A stretch of DNA of 64,000 nucleotides from Hymenobacter qilianensis (GCF_014489555.1 NZ_CP060784.1:3038001-3102000); one strand, 5' to 3'; numbered from the stretch's first letter, positions 49,586 to 61,843 are shown. The notes: generated by a model not told the origin, from the letters alone. A program made the numbers and translations.

Positions 49586-50247
49586 AGCGAATACCTAACG
49601 ACAAACTTACGTCAGTTGTTCATTGACAAGCAAATCAATCTCCTTAGCTGGCCTCGACGGGAATGTGAGGCTGTAAGTCAGCTTTTTCGCGCAATTAGCT
49701 GCTTACAACGGAATTCAGACGTTGCCCGCGGCTCAGGAACCTCTGACTCCTGTGCCGCGGGCCATAGTTCTATAATCTCAGAGCCTAATTATGAACCTGC
49801 GAAAAGCTGTTAGTCACTGGAGTTTAAACTCAAGACGGTCATGCAGAGCATTCTGCGCCTCCAGCAGCGACGAAGTATCTCGCGTGCTGATGTAAGAGTG
49901 GTAACTCAACTAAACACGCGAGATGCTTCGCGCTGCTCTGCATGACGTTTTACTTGTTGGGATTAGTACTCTAGCGTCAGCACGCGAGATGCTTCGTCGC
50001 TGCTGGAGGCGCAGAATGCTCTGCATGACCGTCTTTATTAAAGCAACAACCGCAAGCCAGATGCTCCGCGTTGCTTTGCAGGACGGACGGAATACGTAGC
50101 TAGAGTACAACCCACGCCGCGAGAACATAACTCTGTACCTCCTAATGCGAATTGCGCACCGCTATCTGGACCTGACTAACGTTAATTTGAATATCGGTTT
50201 GGACGTTTTTAGTCCCGGCTTTTGTTATCAATAAAATTACCTATTCT
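49586..50247. other. Intergenic region between His-rich gene and copA
   Basis: 662 bp between divergent genes. The right half holds repeat R11 plus a degenerate half element (about 50055-50085). The left half has no recognised structure. No metal-regulator binding palindrome could be picked out. Promoters for copA and for the His-rich gene must lie here. Confidence 0.6.
49838..50029. repeat. Palindromic intergenic repeat, enlarged copy (R11)
   Basis: Both outer arms carry an extra insert (CATTCTGCGCCTCCAGCAGC and its complement) between the GTCATGCAGAG tip and the GCGTGC core, kept in perfect pairing. A further standard half element (CACGCGAGATGC...CTCTGCATGAC) lies at about 49915-49946 inside it. 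Confidence 0.9.
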
Positions 50248-52587
<2,340 letters not shown>

Positions 52588-52611
52588 CTGGCGAGCTTTT
52601 TCAATCAGGAT

Positions 52612-52703
52612 GTCATGCAGAGCGGAGTGAAGCATCTCGCGTGTTTAGCAGGATTAGTAACCCTGCGTCAGCACGCGAGATGCTTCGCTCCGCTCTGCAT
52701 GAC
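52612..52703. repeat. Palindromic intergenic repeat (R12)
   Basis: GTCATGCAGAGCGGAGTGAAGC against GCTTCGCTCCGCTCTGCATGAC, filling the gap between copA and the cupredoxin gene. Confidence 0.93.
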
Positions 52704-52734
52704 ATCCTGAAGTATTCATCACAACTTGAAAATC

Positions 52735-53112
52735 ATGGACACAACTGAAATCATCGTTTTACTTGGTGGCGTGGCCTCTCTTGGCTTTGTGGGGTGGTTT
52801 TTCTTTATGGCCCCGCACCAGGTAGCCACGGCCGTATCGTCGAGCAGCGGCGTGCAGCAGGTCGATATTGTGGTGAAAGGCGGCTATTCGCCCGATGTGA
52901 TTGAGGTAGAAAAGGATAAGCCCGTGCAGCTCAACTTCTACCGCGACGAAGACAACAGCTGCTCCGAGGAACTGCTGCTGCCCGACTTTCAGATCCGCCG
53001 AGAGTTGGCACCCTTCCAGACGACGGCTGTGGAACTGCTGCCCCGGCAGGCGGGTACTTTTGAGTTTACCTGCGGCATGCATATGCTGCGTGGCCAACTC
53101 GTTGTTAAATAA
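52735..53112 (+). CDS. Cupredoxin-domain protein, membrane-anchored
   Basis: 125-aa protein with an N-terminal membrane helix (IIVLLGGVASLGFVGWFFF) and a cupredoxin fold. The copper ligand loop is FEFTCGMHMLRG near the C-terminus (Cys, His and Met), with a further acidic/Cys patch EDNSCSEELLLPDF. Many Bacteroidota carry this domain next to, or fused to, CopA. Here it is a separate gene after a repeat element, and may pass Cu+ to CopA or take it away. The start ATG was chosen over a TTG three codons earlier. Confidence 0.9.
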   Translation: MDTTEIIVLLGGVASLGFVGWFFFMAPHQVATAVSSSSGVQQVDIVVKGGYSPDVIEVEKDKPVQLNFYRDEDNSCSEELLLPDFQIRRELAPFQTTAVELLPRQAGTFEFTCGMHMLRGQLVVK

Positions 53113-53260
53113 ACGCTTACAGGTTTAGGCTGTTCGGCTGCGGCCGGCGGTATTTTATATTCGACCTTATTTGCGAAGCTGGGGGCTTTTTTTCGACCTT
53201 GGGGGGCATAATTAAGTAACTACGCCGGAGCTATCCATCGTATGCTACTGTTACAAAGCC

Positions 53261-53965
53261 ATGACCGAAACCGACCCCTTCCGCCGCCCCGATCTGCTGC
53301 GCCTGCCCTACGATGATTACCGCGCCCTGCCCGCCATTGCTAATTCCGACCTCTCACGGCTGCGCGATGCCCTGAACGGCCGCTACCAGAAGCCGGCTTC
53401 CATGTCGGGCGCTTTGGGCTTGGGAACGGCATTTCACACGGCCCTGCTGGAGCCAACGCTGTACGAGCCCGGCCTGCCCGGCATCAACGATACGCTGGTG
53501 TGGTGGATGGTGGAAGGCGTGCAGCTCAACCCTGAGATAAAGCAACTGCTGGCCACCGGCGTACCCGAGCCCAGCTGCATTTTCACCGAGCCCACCACCA
53601 CCACCGTCTGTAAGCTCCGCGCCGACCTGGTAGTGCCCGAAACCGACCGTGGCTACACCATCATCGACTTCAAAACCACCAACGCCCGCGACTACGACCA
53701 CTTCCTGTGGCAGTGCTCCGGCTACGACTACGACCGCCAGGCCGCCTTTTACCTCGATGCTCTCCACGCCGATCGGTTTTTGCTGGTAGGCGTGCAAAAA
53801 GTGGAGCCTTTCAAACTCTTCACGGTAGAAGTGTCGCGGACAATGCTGGGGGAAGGCCGGGCCAAATATCTGCGCCTGCTGCACCTGCTGCAACCCAAAG
53901 CTGAAGTACCCGCTCATTTGTCGGAAGCAGTGCGTGATATTACCGAAGGCTTGAACGGGGTGTAG
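53261..53965 (+). CDS. PD-(D/E)XK nuclease, RecE/exonuclease VIII-like (DUF3799 type)
   Basis: 234-aa cytoplasmic protein. The PD-(D/E)XK signature is present: LGLGTAFHTALLEP, then the first acidic residue in CKLRADLVVPE, IIDFKTTNAR with Asp-x-Lys, then YDYDRQAAFYLDAL carrying the Q/Y motif typical of RecE-type exonucleases. No recT-like annealing gene or other phage gene is next to it, so it appears as an orphan. It may be a prophage relic kept for housekeeping repair. Confidence 0.85.
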   Translation: MTETDPFRRPDLLRLPYDDYRALPAIANSDLSRLRDALNGRYQKPASMSGALGLGTAFHTALLEPTLYEPGLPGINDTLVWWMVEGVQLNPEIKQLLATGVPEPSCIFTEPTTTTVCKLRADLVVPETDRGYTIIDFKTTNARDYDHFLWQCSGYDYDRQAAFYLDALHADRFLLVGVQKVEPFKLFTVEVSRTMLGEGRAKYLRLLHLLQPKAEVPAHLSEAVRDITEGLNGV

Positions 53966-54012
53966 GGTACTAGAAATACTGCTACGTCAGATAGGACAAT
54001 TTTTATAAGGCT

Positions 54013-54104
54013 GTCATGCAGAGCGGCGCGAAGCATCTCGCGTGCTGACGCAGGGTTACTAATCCTGATGAACACGCGAGATGCTTCGCGCCGCTCTGCA
54101 TGAC
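54013..54104. repeat. Palindromic intergenic repeat (R13)
   Basis: GTCATGCAGAGCGGCGCGAAGC pairs perfectly with its complement; the GGCG variant is matched by CGCC. It lies between the convergent nuclease and AI-2E permease genes and is the last copy in the window. Confidence 0.93.
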
Positions 54105-54151
54105 AGGATGAATGCTATGAGCGCATATCGTATTGCGCTTAATGACGAACA

Positions 54152-55243
54152 TCAGGTTTTACTGCGGCTGAAAACGTGCTTCAGCTTCTGAAGCCACTGC
54201 GGCTCTTGCATTTCGTCTTCCAGCAGAAACGCGTAGGGGTGCAGGGCGGGCACATGAGAGCAGATAATGCGAATGATGGCAAAAAGCGGCTCGAACAGAA
54301 TCATGCCGGGCACGCCCCAAATCAGCTCGCCCAACACGATGGCAACAATGGTGAAGATGGGACTCAGATTCAAATTGGCCCCCATCACCAGCGGCTCGAT
54401 AATATTATTGTCGATGACCTGAGCGGCCACCATAATCCCGACCGTCGGCAGCACCTGGCCCGATGAGCCACCTATCAAGGCCATAATCAGTGGAAAAAGC
54501 CCCCCAACGAAGGCGCCCACATACGGAACGATAGTAGGGAAGGCGGCAATAAGACCCAGCAGTACAGCATTTTGAAGGCCGATGATGGAAAAGCCGATGC
54601 CGTAAAACACAGCCAGAAAAACAATGGAAATCAGGCGACCCACTAGGTACTGACCCGATACCTGCCTGATCTGGTGCAGCATTCGGGCGTACTCGGAGCG
54701 ATTTTCGGCCGGAGCCAGCCGCAGCAAAAACTCCCGAAACTTGCCGCGCTGCCACAACAGAAAAAACAGATACAACAGTACCAGCACAAAGCCCCCTAAC
54801 AACCCGAAAATGCCTTTCAGGGAAGTAGTGAGGTAGCGGTTGGCCGACTGCGCAATCTTGCTGATCTGCTCCTGCACAAACTCGATCTGGACTTTCGGCG
54901 TCACGCCAAACTCCCGCTGAATCAGCTGTTGGCCTTGGTTGAGAAGCTGCTGGAGCTTGGCCTGAATCTGGGGAAGCTGCTCGGATATGTTGGCGGCCTG
55001 CTCACCAATGGCCCAGCCCATGGCAGCCAGCACCAGCAACAACAGCACAAGGCACAGGAAAGAAGCAAATCCGCGCCCCAGCCCCCAGCTTTCCAGCCAC
55101 CGACTGACGGGCGACAGCAGCATGGCCAGCACAATGGAAAACGCCACCGGAATCAGAAACAGCCGGCCGTAATAAAGCAGGGCCAAAGCCAGCAGGGCGA
55201 GCAGCAGCAAACCATTGACACGGGCCAGAGAAATGCTTCGCAT
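54152..55243 (-). CDS. AI-2E family transporter (PerM-like)
   Basis: 363-aa inner-membrane protein with two N-terminal helices (LLLLALLALALLYYGRLFLIP), a polar helical domain at about 75-140 (long Gln/Glu-rich helix), then several further membrane segments including AAFPTIVPYVGAFVGGLFPLI and QVIDNNIIEPLVMG, both diagnostic of the AI-2E/PerM family. Substrate is uncertain; members export varied small molecules or exchange sodium. An intact C6 tract lies at about 54500. Confidence 0.92.
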   Translation of the reverse strand: MRSISLARVNGLLLLALLALALLYYGRLFLIPVAFSIVLAMLLSPVSRWLESWGLGRGFASFLCLVLLLLVLAAMGWAIGEQAANISEQLPQIQAKLQQLLNQGQQLIQREFGVTPKVQIEFVQEQISKIAQSANRYLTTSLKGIFGLLGGFVLVLLYLFFLLWQRGKFREFLLRLAPAENRSEYARMLHQIRQVSGQYLVGRLISIVFLAVFYGIGFSIIGLQNAVLLGLIAAFPTIVPYVGAFVGGLFPLIMALIGGSSGQVLPTVGIMVAAQVIDNNIIEPLVMGANLNLSPIFTIVAIVLGELIWGVPGMILFEPLFAIIRIICSHVPALHPYAFLLEDEMQEPQWLQKLKHVFSRSKT

Positions 55244-55368
55244 GTACTATAAGTTAGTGGCAGGTAGAGCGCACCCGCTGGGAAAGACTCGCCTTCAATA
55301 CGTTGCCCGGCTGGCAGCGTTTATCGGTGTCAGCTGGTTGATTTTGCCCCCAAGAGCGTCTGTACCTA

Positions 55369-55626
55369 CTAGCCCGTTTGAACCGTGATATTCTGCACCG
55401 AAAAACCCGCCTCCAGCAAGGCTTCGCGGATATCATCCTGCCCGGGCGAATCGGGGTGGGTGACGGCTACTTCTACTTCGCCGGGCTCTATCCGGTCTAC
55501 GAGGAGCTTTAGCTCGGTGAGCAGCTGGCGCACCTGCCCGATGCTGTCAGTATCCTGCATTGCATCAATTTGGACGACGTAACGGACCAGCTGGTTCGGG
55601 TTGACGTTGGGGGGAGGAATAGCCAT
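55369..55626 (-). CDS. Small ferredoxin-like-fold protein of unknown function
   Basis: 85 aa beginning MAIPPPNVNPNQLVRYVVQI, with a beta-alpha-beta pattern (VRYVVQIDAM, then a helix QVRQLLTELKLLVDRI, then EVEVAVTHPD, then DIREALLEAGFSVQNITVQ). The shape recalls heavy-metal-associated domains but no CXXC is present, so metal binding is doubtful. It lies between the AI-2E permease and greB, probably in one transcription unit. Confidence 0.65.
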   Translation of the reverse strand: MAIPPPNVNPNQLVRYVVQIDAMQDTDSIGQVRQLLTELKLLVDRIEPGEVEVAVTHPDSPGQDDIREALLEAGFSVQNITVQTG

Positions 55627-55714
55627 GAGACTGGACAGAATAGGGAAGACAAACCAGTACGCTTACTGCATCAGCCGGGGATGTGTTATGTTGAGCTTGG
55701 CATGAAGCTGACGC

Positions 55715-56236
55715 TCAGACATCGTACGTAATAGCGGCTATTTCAACTACTTCTTCTTTCGGCCCGAGGTGCAGCGCCACGTGCTGGCCCAGCTTTGCTC
55801 CCTGCACAGCCCGCGCAATGGGTGCTACAAAGGCGATTTTGCCTTCCGCAATGGAGGCTTCATCAACGCCCACCAGCATAAACTTTCGCTTCATTCCAGG
55901 CTTGCCGCCACTCACGGTGCGCAGCGTGACGGTTGCGCCAAAACGCACCTCATCGGCGGGCTGCTGGCGTGGGTCTATCACTTTGGCGCTGGCAATGCGT
56001 GCGCTGAGGTCGCTGAGGCGGCCGTTGAACAGGCTAAGCAAGCGGGTGCGGTCGGCGTCGTTGTCGCGGTTAGATTCGGCTTGGGCGCGTTCCGCTTCCA
56101 GGGCCGTCAGCTCGGCGCGGAGCAGCTCCAGGCCGTGGGGCGTCACGTAGTTGGGCGTGTCGGGTGGCAGGGCCGCCCGGGGCGGAATAATTGGCGGCTG
56201 CTGGGCGTCGTCTTCCTTGGTAAATGCTCGGCTCAT
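55715..56236 (-). CDS. greB: GreB-type transcript cleavage factor
   Basis: 173-aa GreA/GreB-family protein that rescues backtracked RNA polymerase. The start MSRAFTKEDD and the NYVTPHGLELLRAELTALEAER stretch are typical of GreB. A coiled-coil domain (about 30-95) is followed by the FKBP-like C-terminal domain with RFGATVTLR and FVAPIARAVQGAKLGQHV. The coiled-coil tip has acidic residues (SNRDNDADRTR) in the expected place. Confidence 0.88.
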   Translation of the reverse strand: MSRAFTKEDDAQQPPIIPPRAALPPDTPNYVTPHGLELLRAELTALEAERAQAESNRDNDADRTRLLSLFNGRLSDLSARIASAKVIDPRQQPADEVRFGATVTLRTVSGGKPGMKRKFMLVGVDEASIAEGKIAFVAPIARAVQGAKLGQHVALHLGPKEEVVEIAAITYDV

Positions 56237-56651
56237 GTTGCTTGATAACGCAGGGCCAGGAAGGGGGTTGCAACGCGTATTCTGGGGGGCAAATACTGGG
56301 GTTCGCAGCTCGGCTCGGTGTTGGCTGGGTTGGCGGAAAGTTGCTCAAGCAGCTGGGCCAGCAGACGCCCACAGGTTAAAGTGAGTCTGCCTTTTTCGCG
56401 GGCGGCACAGAATGGTATTCTGTAGGAAAACCCGATTGAAAAAAGCCCCCCAGTCGATGAAACTGGTGAAGGGGCATTTATTTACTGAAGATCGGTCGGA
56501 GCGATGCACAGGCTCATACAAAGAAGCTCAGCCGCATCCTGCAATCATTCTGACTGTAAATCACGATCATATAATTATTTTAATGTGGAGCCGTGGTACT
56601 TGGTGAATTTGCTAGCAACTTTGATCCTGTATTTTTTATATAAAACATTTC
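56237..56651. other. Intergenic region upstream of the beta-barrel gene
   Basis: 415 bp between greB (start at 56236) and the plus-strand barrel gene. It holds isolated half-motifs of the G6 type (about 56283 and 56443) without a partner arm. The 3' end, roughly 56560-56650, is AT-rich and is the likely promoter of the barrel gene. Confidence 0.5.
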
Positions 56652-57877
56652 ATGTATTTAGTTAAACGAGCTACTATTTGGTTAGTAGGGTTTTTAGCGC
56701 CCGGTATGGCAGTGGCGCAAACTTCAGTTTTTCAACCCGGGTACGTAATTCGTGCAGAAGCCCCCGCTGATACCATCCGCGGCTATGTTGATACGTTCTT
56801 TGCCGTTGAAAAGAAGGGTGTGATCATGTTCCGCACCACGCAGGACGCGGCTACAGCGCAAACGTTCACAGCCGCCCAGTTGACAGCTGCCGGTACTGGC
56901 ACTCAGGAAGTGTACGTGACGCGACAAATTCCCATTGGCGACAGTCTGCAACCTCGGTTTTTGCGGGTAGTAGTGCGCGGAGAAGCCTCTTTATTTATAA
57001 CTGAATCGGGTGAGCAACGAGCACGCTTTTTTATAGAGCGTCAAGGTGGACAAGCTATGCCCTTACGCCGGGGCCAACAACTTCAGGTGCTAAACAGTGT
57101 GTTAGCAGGATGTCTCGCTTTAGATTTTGCTGATACCCCGGCCAATAATAGGGCTTACAGATACCAACTTGACGATTTTAAGCAGGCAGTACAAAAGTAT
57201 AATGCATGTAAACCTGCCCAGCAGCGTGAACAACTATTTAGTGGTCCGCCTAAGCCTGGCAACCAAGTAGGCATGCGACTGGGAGTACAAAATAGCCAGC
57301 TTTATTATCCCGATGAGCCGATTTTTTACAATCAAAAACCTACTTCCGGATTATCTCCAGCACTTGGGGTTTTTGTAAAATTTAACTTGGGGCATCGTGT
57401 AGCAATAGTGCCTGAACTACTATACGGTAGGAGCAATAACTCTTTTAGTGTGGTAAAACGGGTTGGAGCTACCAGTTTTTATTACACCAATACAATGGAA
57501 ACACAGGCTTCATATGTGCGGTTGCCACTCACGCTGCGCTATACCTTTAGCCGCCCAGGTCGTCTGCTACGGCCTTACATAGAAGTCGGTGGCGCAGGCG
57601 GCCTAGTATTTGGTGCTCAGTCTCTGTTTATACTAGTTAATTCTGAACTGGCAGGTGGTACCTTAGGACGAACGCAGAAATATTCTGTTGGCCGAAATTT
57701 ATTAGGCTATCACGGAGGTGCTGGTGTGGATTTTTACTCTCCCATAGGTATTTGGGGATGTCAGTCCGTATGGAGAAACTATTTCTTAAGCACTCCTACA
57801 AAACGGAAGATTTCAGTGTTGACAATCGTTTCAATATCGACAATCAGCTCCTAACATTTACTTATTCATGGTTTTAA
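56652..57877 (+). CDS. Outer-membrane beta-barrel-like protein (frameshifted here)
   Basis: 408 aa after repair at 57754-57757 (G4 for G5), which replaces a false ending with GMSVRMEKLFLKHSYKTED and a final TYSWF, the aromatic end normal for Bacteroidota outer-membrane barrels. It has a Sec signal ending MAVAQ. The N-terminal half (about 25-200) is soluble and resembles secreted proteins that report on stress. The C-terminal half has alternating strands (MRLGVQNSQLYYP, RVAIVPELLYGRS, SYVRLPLTLRYTF) like PorT/OprF-type barrels. No precise family is recognised; the GC content is lower than around it. Confidence 0.72.
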
Positions 57878-57897
57878 GTATCTGCCACCATACTTTT

Positions 57898-58896
57898 TTA
57901 TAATAATCTTTGAATGCTAGTTACGTTGCCAGGCATAAAAGCCAACCGCCACGCCTGCTGCAAGCGCCGCGCCCAGCCATGCTCTACTACCTGTTGAATT
58001 CGAGTAGCCACGGTGGCCGCCCGTAATTTCGGTGCCGTGGGGGGCGGGCTGGGGGCAAATATGCTGCCTTCGCTTACCGGCGCCGGGTCGGCATTGCGCT
58101 GGGCAAGCTTAAAAAAGCGCAACATAGACCACTGCGTCACATTCGGCGCCACCGCCCGCAACACCCGCATTACCCTACCCGACCAGCCCACCATCACGCT
58201 GGGGCGGGGCCGCTGAGCCAGGGCCACCAACGTATCAGCGACCTGCTGGGGGGCAAATATGGGCGGCGCGGGCTTTACCACCTTGCCTGAGTAATTGGCG
58301 CCGTGCTGAAAGCCGGGCGCATCCACAAAAGCCGGATATACGCTGCAAACGTGGATATCGGGCGAGTCGAGCAGCTCGGTGCGGAGCGCTTCGGCCATGC
58401 CGCGCAGCCCAAACTTACTGGTGCTGTAGGCCACCGAGTACGGCATCGGCACCCAGCCGCCCAGGGAGTTCATAAAGATCAGAATGCCATGCTGCTGACG
58501 CTTAAAGTACGGCAGCACGGCATATGCCCCGTACAGGTTTCCCAGGATGTTAACCCGCAACACCTGCTCGTGCGCTGCCAGCGGGGTTTTGTCGAATTCG
58601 CCGACCGCACCCGTGCCCACGTTATTTATCCAGACGTCAATTTGCCCCCCAAAAGCGGCTGCGGCTTCCGCGAGCTGCGCTACGGCCTGGGCATCGGTTA
58701 CGTCGGTGGGTACGGGGAGGGCGGCGGCTCCTAGGCGTTGGCACTCGGCGGCTACTTCCGTGAGCACCTCAGCGCGCCGTGCCGCCAGCACGAGGCGGGC
58801 GCCGTGCCGGGCAAACGTGAGGGCCGCAGCCCGGCCAATACCGCTGGAGGCGCCCGTGATAACCACCGTGGCGCCGCGTAGACTACGCTTTTTCAT
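57898..58896 (-). CDS. SDR family NAD(P)-dependent oxidoreductase
   Basis: 332-aa classical short-chain dehydrogenase. The cofactor motif is VVITGASSGIGRAAAL at the N-terminus, then VDVWINNVGTGAVG (NNAG position reads NNVG), the Ser in IFMNSLGGW, and the catalytic YSTSKFGLRGMAEAL with Tyr and Lys. It has an unusually long C-terminal extension (about 90 aa) that may hold membrane or dimer contacts. No pathway partner is adjacent. Two G6/C6 tracts are intact. Confidence 0.93.
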   Translation of the reverse strand: MKKRSLRGATVVITGASSGIGRAAALTFARHGARLVLAARRAEVLTEVAAECQRLGAAALPVPTDVTDAQAVAQLAEAAAAFGGQIDVWINNVGTGAVGEFDKTPLAAHEQVLRVNILGNLYGAYAVLPYFKRQQHGILIFMNSLGGWVPMPYSVAYSTSKFGLRGMAEALRTELLDSPDIHVCSVYPAFVDAPGFQHGANYSGKVVKPAPPIFAPQQVADTLVALAQRPRPSVMVGWSGRVMRVLRAVAPNVTQWSMLRFFKLAQRNADPAPVSEGSIFAPSPPPTAPKLRAATVATRIQQVVEHGWARRLQQAWRLAFMPGNVTSIQRLL

Positions 58897-58980
58897 AGCT
58901 GGAAGGAATAGGAGGGAAGCAGCCTGAAGTTTAACGGTCCTCAGTAGCCGGAGTTATAGCTCAGCTGGGTGCAAAAAAGA

Positions 58981-59727
58981 TTACTTGCGCTTGCCTAAAG
59001 CATACTGAATGCCCCCCAGAACATGCCGCAGAAACAACGGCTCCTGGTAGCTCTCATTGGTGTGGCCGCCCGCCGTATAAAAAGCCCGGCCGCCGTCGAA
59101 TTCATGGTACCAGGCAATGGGATGCGTGGTGCCGTTGGTGCCGCCGGTATAGCTGCTTTCATCCAGCGTAGCCAGCACCGTAATGGTCGGCTGAATATCC
59201 TTGAAGTTGTACCACTCATCGGTGCGCGGCCAGGCATCAGGCAGGAAGGAAGTGGAGCTATGGGCCTTGTTTGTCACCCGAATGACGGCCGGCTGAATGG
59301 CCGGATGACTGCTAAAATAAGCCCCCACCAGCCGGTTGTACCACGGCCAGTCATACTCGGTGTCGGTGGCGGCGTGAATGCCTACAAAGCCTTTTCCGGA
59401 GCGGATATATTGCTCAAAAGCTGCTTGTTGCGCGTCGTTGAGCACGTCCTGGGTAGTGCTCAGAAACACCACGGCATCGTACTGCTTTAAATTATCAGCG
59501 GTGAAGGCGCCGGCATTTGCTGTGGTATCGACTTTTATTCCGTTCTCCTGCCCCAACTTCTGAATGGCAGCCCGGCCAACAGGAATAGATTCGTGCTTAA
59601 AGCCGGCTGTTTTATAAAAAACCAGAATGGTGGGTGCAGCCTCTACGGGTGGCGTTGGGTTGCTGGTCGAGGAACAGCCAAACGCGCCCGCCAGCGCGAG
59701 AATCGGCAAAAGCAGTAGTCGGATCAT
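58981..59727 (-). CDS. ThuA-domain lipoprotein
   Basis: 248-aa secreted ThuA-family protein, a type 1 glutamine amidotransferase-like fold. The lipobox is in ALAGAFGCSSTS. The fold begins TILVFYKTAGFKHESIPVG and includes GFVGIHAATDTEYDWPWY and PIAWYHEFDGGRAFYTAGGH, both family hallmarks. Related proteins are tied to sugar metabolism (trehalose utilisation) or are fused to glycan enzymes; no such enzyme is adjacent here, so the substrate is unknown. Confidence 0.9.
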   Translation of the reverse strand: MIRLLLLPILALAGAFGCSSTSNPTPPVEAAPTILVFYKTAGFKHESIPVGRAAIQKLGQENGIKVDTTANAGAFTADNLKQYDAVVFLSTTQDVLNDAQQAAFEQYIRSGKGFVGIHAATDTEYDWPWYNRLVGAYFSSHPAIQPAVIRVTNKAHSSTSFLPDAWPRTDEWYNFKDIQPTITVLATLDESSYTGGTNGTTHPIAWYHEFDGGRAFYTAGGHTNESYQEPLFLRHVLGGIQYALGKRK

Positions 59728-59977
59728 GGATATGAGATTGGGTACTTTGCTGTCTAGCTAGGAAGAACTTGTAAGGCTGAACGCGCCCGCTTGCTAAAAA
59801 GATACAACGCACAACCGCCTAAGCGTTTAGGCTCTTCGCTGCACTGTCCGACGCGGCTTGTGCGCTGTGTTTTTGGGGCCGGGTGCGCAGAGCGTGCGTC
59901 TGGGTGCAACCAAATCGCGTCAGTAGCTTTCTCGTTACCTTCGCTTCTTCTGTTTGTTTTCTTATTCCACCCCTCGC

Positions 59978-61792
59978 ATGCCTTCATTCTTTCGTGCCGC
60001 CGCCCTGGCAACCTTGCTGGCCGCAGCTCCGGCCGCCCTTCAGGCTCAATCCGTCAAGGAACTCACCTATACCGTCACGATGGACCCGGCGGCCAACAGC
60101 AACGAGTTTCAGGTGAAACTTCAATTGCCCAAGCTCAAGAGGTCGCAGGATATCTACCAGTTTGCGGCCACCGCGCCCGGCACGTATCAGGTCATGGATA
60201 TGGGCCGCTTCGTAAGCAAGTTCGAAGCGTTTGATGCCAAGGGCAAACCATTGGGGGCCAAAAAGTTGTCTGTCAATCAGTGGCAGCTCGATAACCCCAA
60301 GAAAACCCGCGAAATCCGCTACACCATTGCCGAAACCTGGGATACGAAGGTGGAAGAACACCCGATTTACCTCATGTGCGGCTCGTCGCTGGAAACTGAC
60401 CACGCCCTGCTCAATGGGCAGACCATTCTGGGCTACCCCGAGGATATGCAAGGCAAGCCCCTGCGCCTCAAGCTGGAGCACCCCAAGGAGTGGAAAGTAG
60501 GAACAGTGCTCGTGCCTGATGCCCAAGGCTACTACCGCCTCGATGACTACGACCACGCCGTCGATTCGCCTATTTTGCTGGGTCGCCTCACCGAAGCCAG
60601 CACCAAGCTCGGCGACGCCGACGTGGCTCTGTACTGCTACTCCGCCACCGACCAGGTGCAGGCCGAGCCGCTGCTGGGCTACATGCAGAAAATGCTGAAT
60701 GCCGCTCAAAGCTTTCTGGGGGGCAATTTGCCTGTGAAGCGCTACGCTTTCCTGTATCATTTCGCCGATAAGTCGGCTGGGGCCTGGGAGCATTCTTACA
60801 GCTCAGAATATGTACTGCGCGAAACGCCGCTCACGCCCGAAACCGCCCAGGGCGTAGTCGATATTGCTGCTCACGAGTTCTTCCATATCGTGACGCCGCT
60901 GAATATTCACTCCGAAATCATCGAGCAGTTCAACTTCGTAAACCCCACCGGCTCGGAGCATTTGTGGCTGTATGAGGGCGTAACGGAGTGGGCCTCCCAT
61001 ACCATGCAGCTGCGCGGCGGCCTTGTTTCGCTCGATGATTACTTGGAAACCCTGCACGACAAAGTCGTTTACAACCAAACCCGCGCCGACACCACCTATA
61101 GCCTCAGCAAATTGGGTTTGAACTCGTTCGGTGATGAAGGGCAGAAGCAGTACGGCAACATTTACCAGCGCGGCGCCCTCACCGCCACCTTGCTCGACTT
61201 GCGCCTCTTGGAGCTGAGCGGCGGCAAGCGTGGCCTGCGCGAAGTGCTGCTGGAGTTGGCCAAAAAATACGGCCCCAACAAGCCCATCAGCGAGAAGAGC
61301 TTCTTCCAGGATTTCACCCAGCTTACCTATCCCGAAATCGGCGACTTCTTCGCCCGCTACATCCAGAAAGCCGAGCCCTTGCCCTTGCAGGAGTACTTCG
61401 CCAAAGTGGGCATTCGCTACGACCGTGCCCTACGTACCGGTCGTCAGATCGCTACCATCGGCCAGGCCTCTTACCAGGTGCGCGGCGATGAAGTGTACGT
61501 AACCGAACCGAGCGAGCCACAAAAAGCCGCCGGCATTCGAGCAGGCGACCAGATAGCAGGTGTTGACGGCACCTTCGTAGATCGGCGCAACTTCGCTTCC
61601 GTGTTTGGTAAGCTGCGGGAGCGCACGCCCAATACCGAATTGCCCCTTACCATCCGTCGGGATGGCAAAGAGCAGGTCGTACGCGTGCGCCTTGCCACCA
61701 CAGATGAAGTGAAGAGCTACGCTTTCGTGCCTAATCCTGCCGCAACGCCGGCGCAACTGGCTTTGCGTGAGGCCTGGATGAAGAATTTATAG
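59978..61792 (+). CDS. M61 family glycyl aminopeptidase with PDZ domain
   Basis: 604-aa secreted zinc peptidase. The chosen ATG gives a Sec signal (MPSFFRAAALATLLAAAP...LQAQ). An N-terminal beta domain (about 25-200) precedes a gluzincin catalytic domain with HEFFHIVTPLNIHS (about 298) and the third ligand in YEGVTEWASHTMQLRGG. A C-terminal PDZ domain begins near 515 (GIRAGDQIAGVDGTFVDR). Family M61 removes N-terminal glycine or alanine. An intact G6 tract lies at about 60718. Confidence 0.92.
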   Translation: MPSFFRAAALATLLAAAPAALQAQSVKELTYTVTMDPAANSNEFQVKLQLPKLKRSQDIYQFAATAPGTYQVMDMGRFVSKFEAFDAKGKPLGAKKLSVNQWQLDNPKKTREIRYTIAETWDTKVEEHPIYLMCGSSLETDHALLNGQTILGYPEDMQGKPLRLKLEHPKEWKVGTVLVPDAQGYYRLDDYDHAVDSPILLGRLTEASTKLGDADVALYCYSATDQVQAEPLLGYMQKMLNAAQSFLGGNLPVKRYAFLYHFADKSAGAWEHSYSSEYVLRETPLTPETAQGVVDIAAHEFFHIVTPLNIHSEIIEQFNFVNPTGSEHLWLYEGVTEWASHTMQLRGGLVSLDDYLETLHDKVVYNQTRADTTYSLSKLGLNSFGDEGQKQYGNIYQRGALTATLLDLRLLELSGGKRGLREVLLELAKKYGPNKPISEKSFFQDFTQLTYPEIGDFFARYIQKAEPLPLQEYFAKVGIRYDRALRTGRQIATIGQASYQVRGDEVYVTEPSEPQKAAGIRAGDQIAGVDGTFVDRRNFASVFGKLRERTPNTELPLTIRRDGKEQVVRVRLATTDEVKSYAFVPNPAATPAQLALREAWMKNL

Positions 61793-61803
61793 GGGTCAAC
61801 GAG

Positions 61804-61843
61804 TGGCCTCACCCCCGGCCCCCTCTCCCAAAAAGAGGGGAGC
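61804..61843. repeat. CCTCACCCCCGGCCCC-type repeat copy
   Basis: CTCACCCCCGGCCCCCTCTCCC then AAAAAGAGGGGAGCC, nearly the same as the copy at 26167. Confidence 0.7.

Noticed and set aside
53174..53210. Possible terminator after the cupredoxin gene (G5 then T7, and a second G6)
   Set aside because: The G-run with T-run has no complementary C-run nearby, so no stem forms; it is a solitary half of the usual terminator motif.
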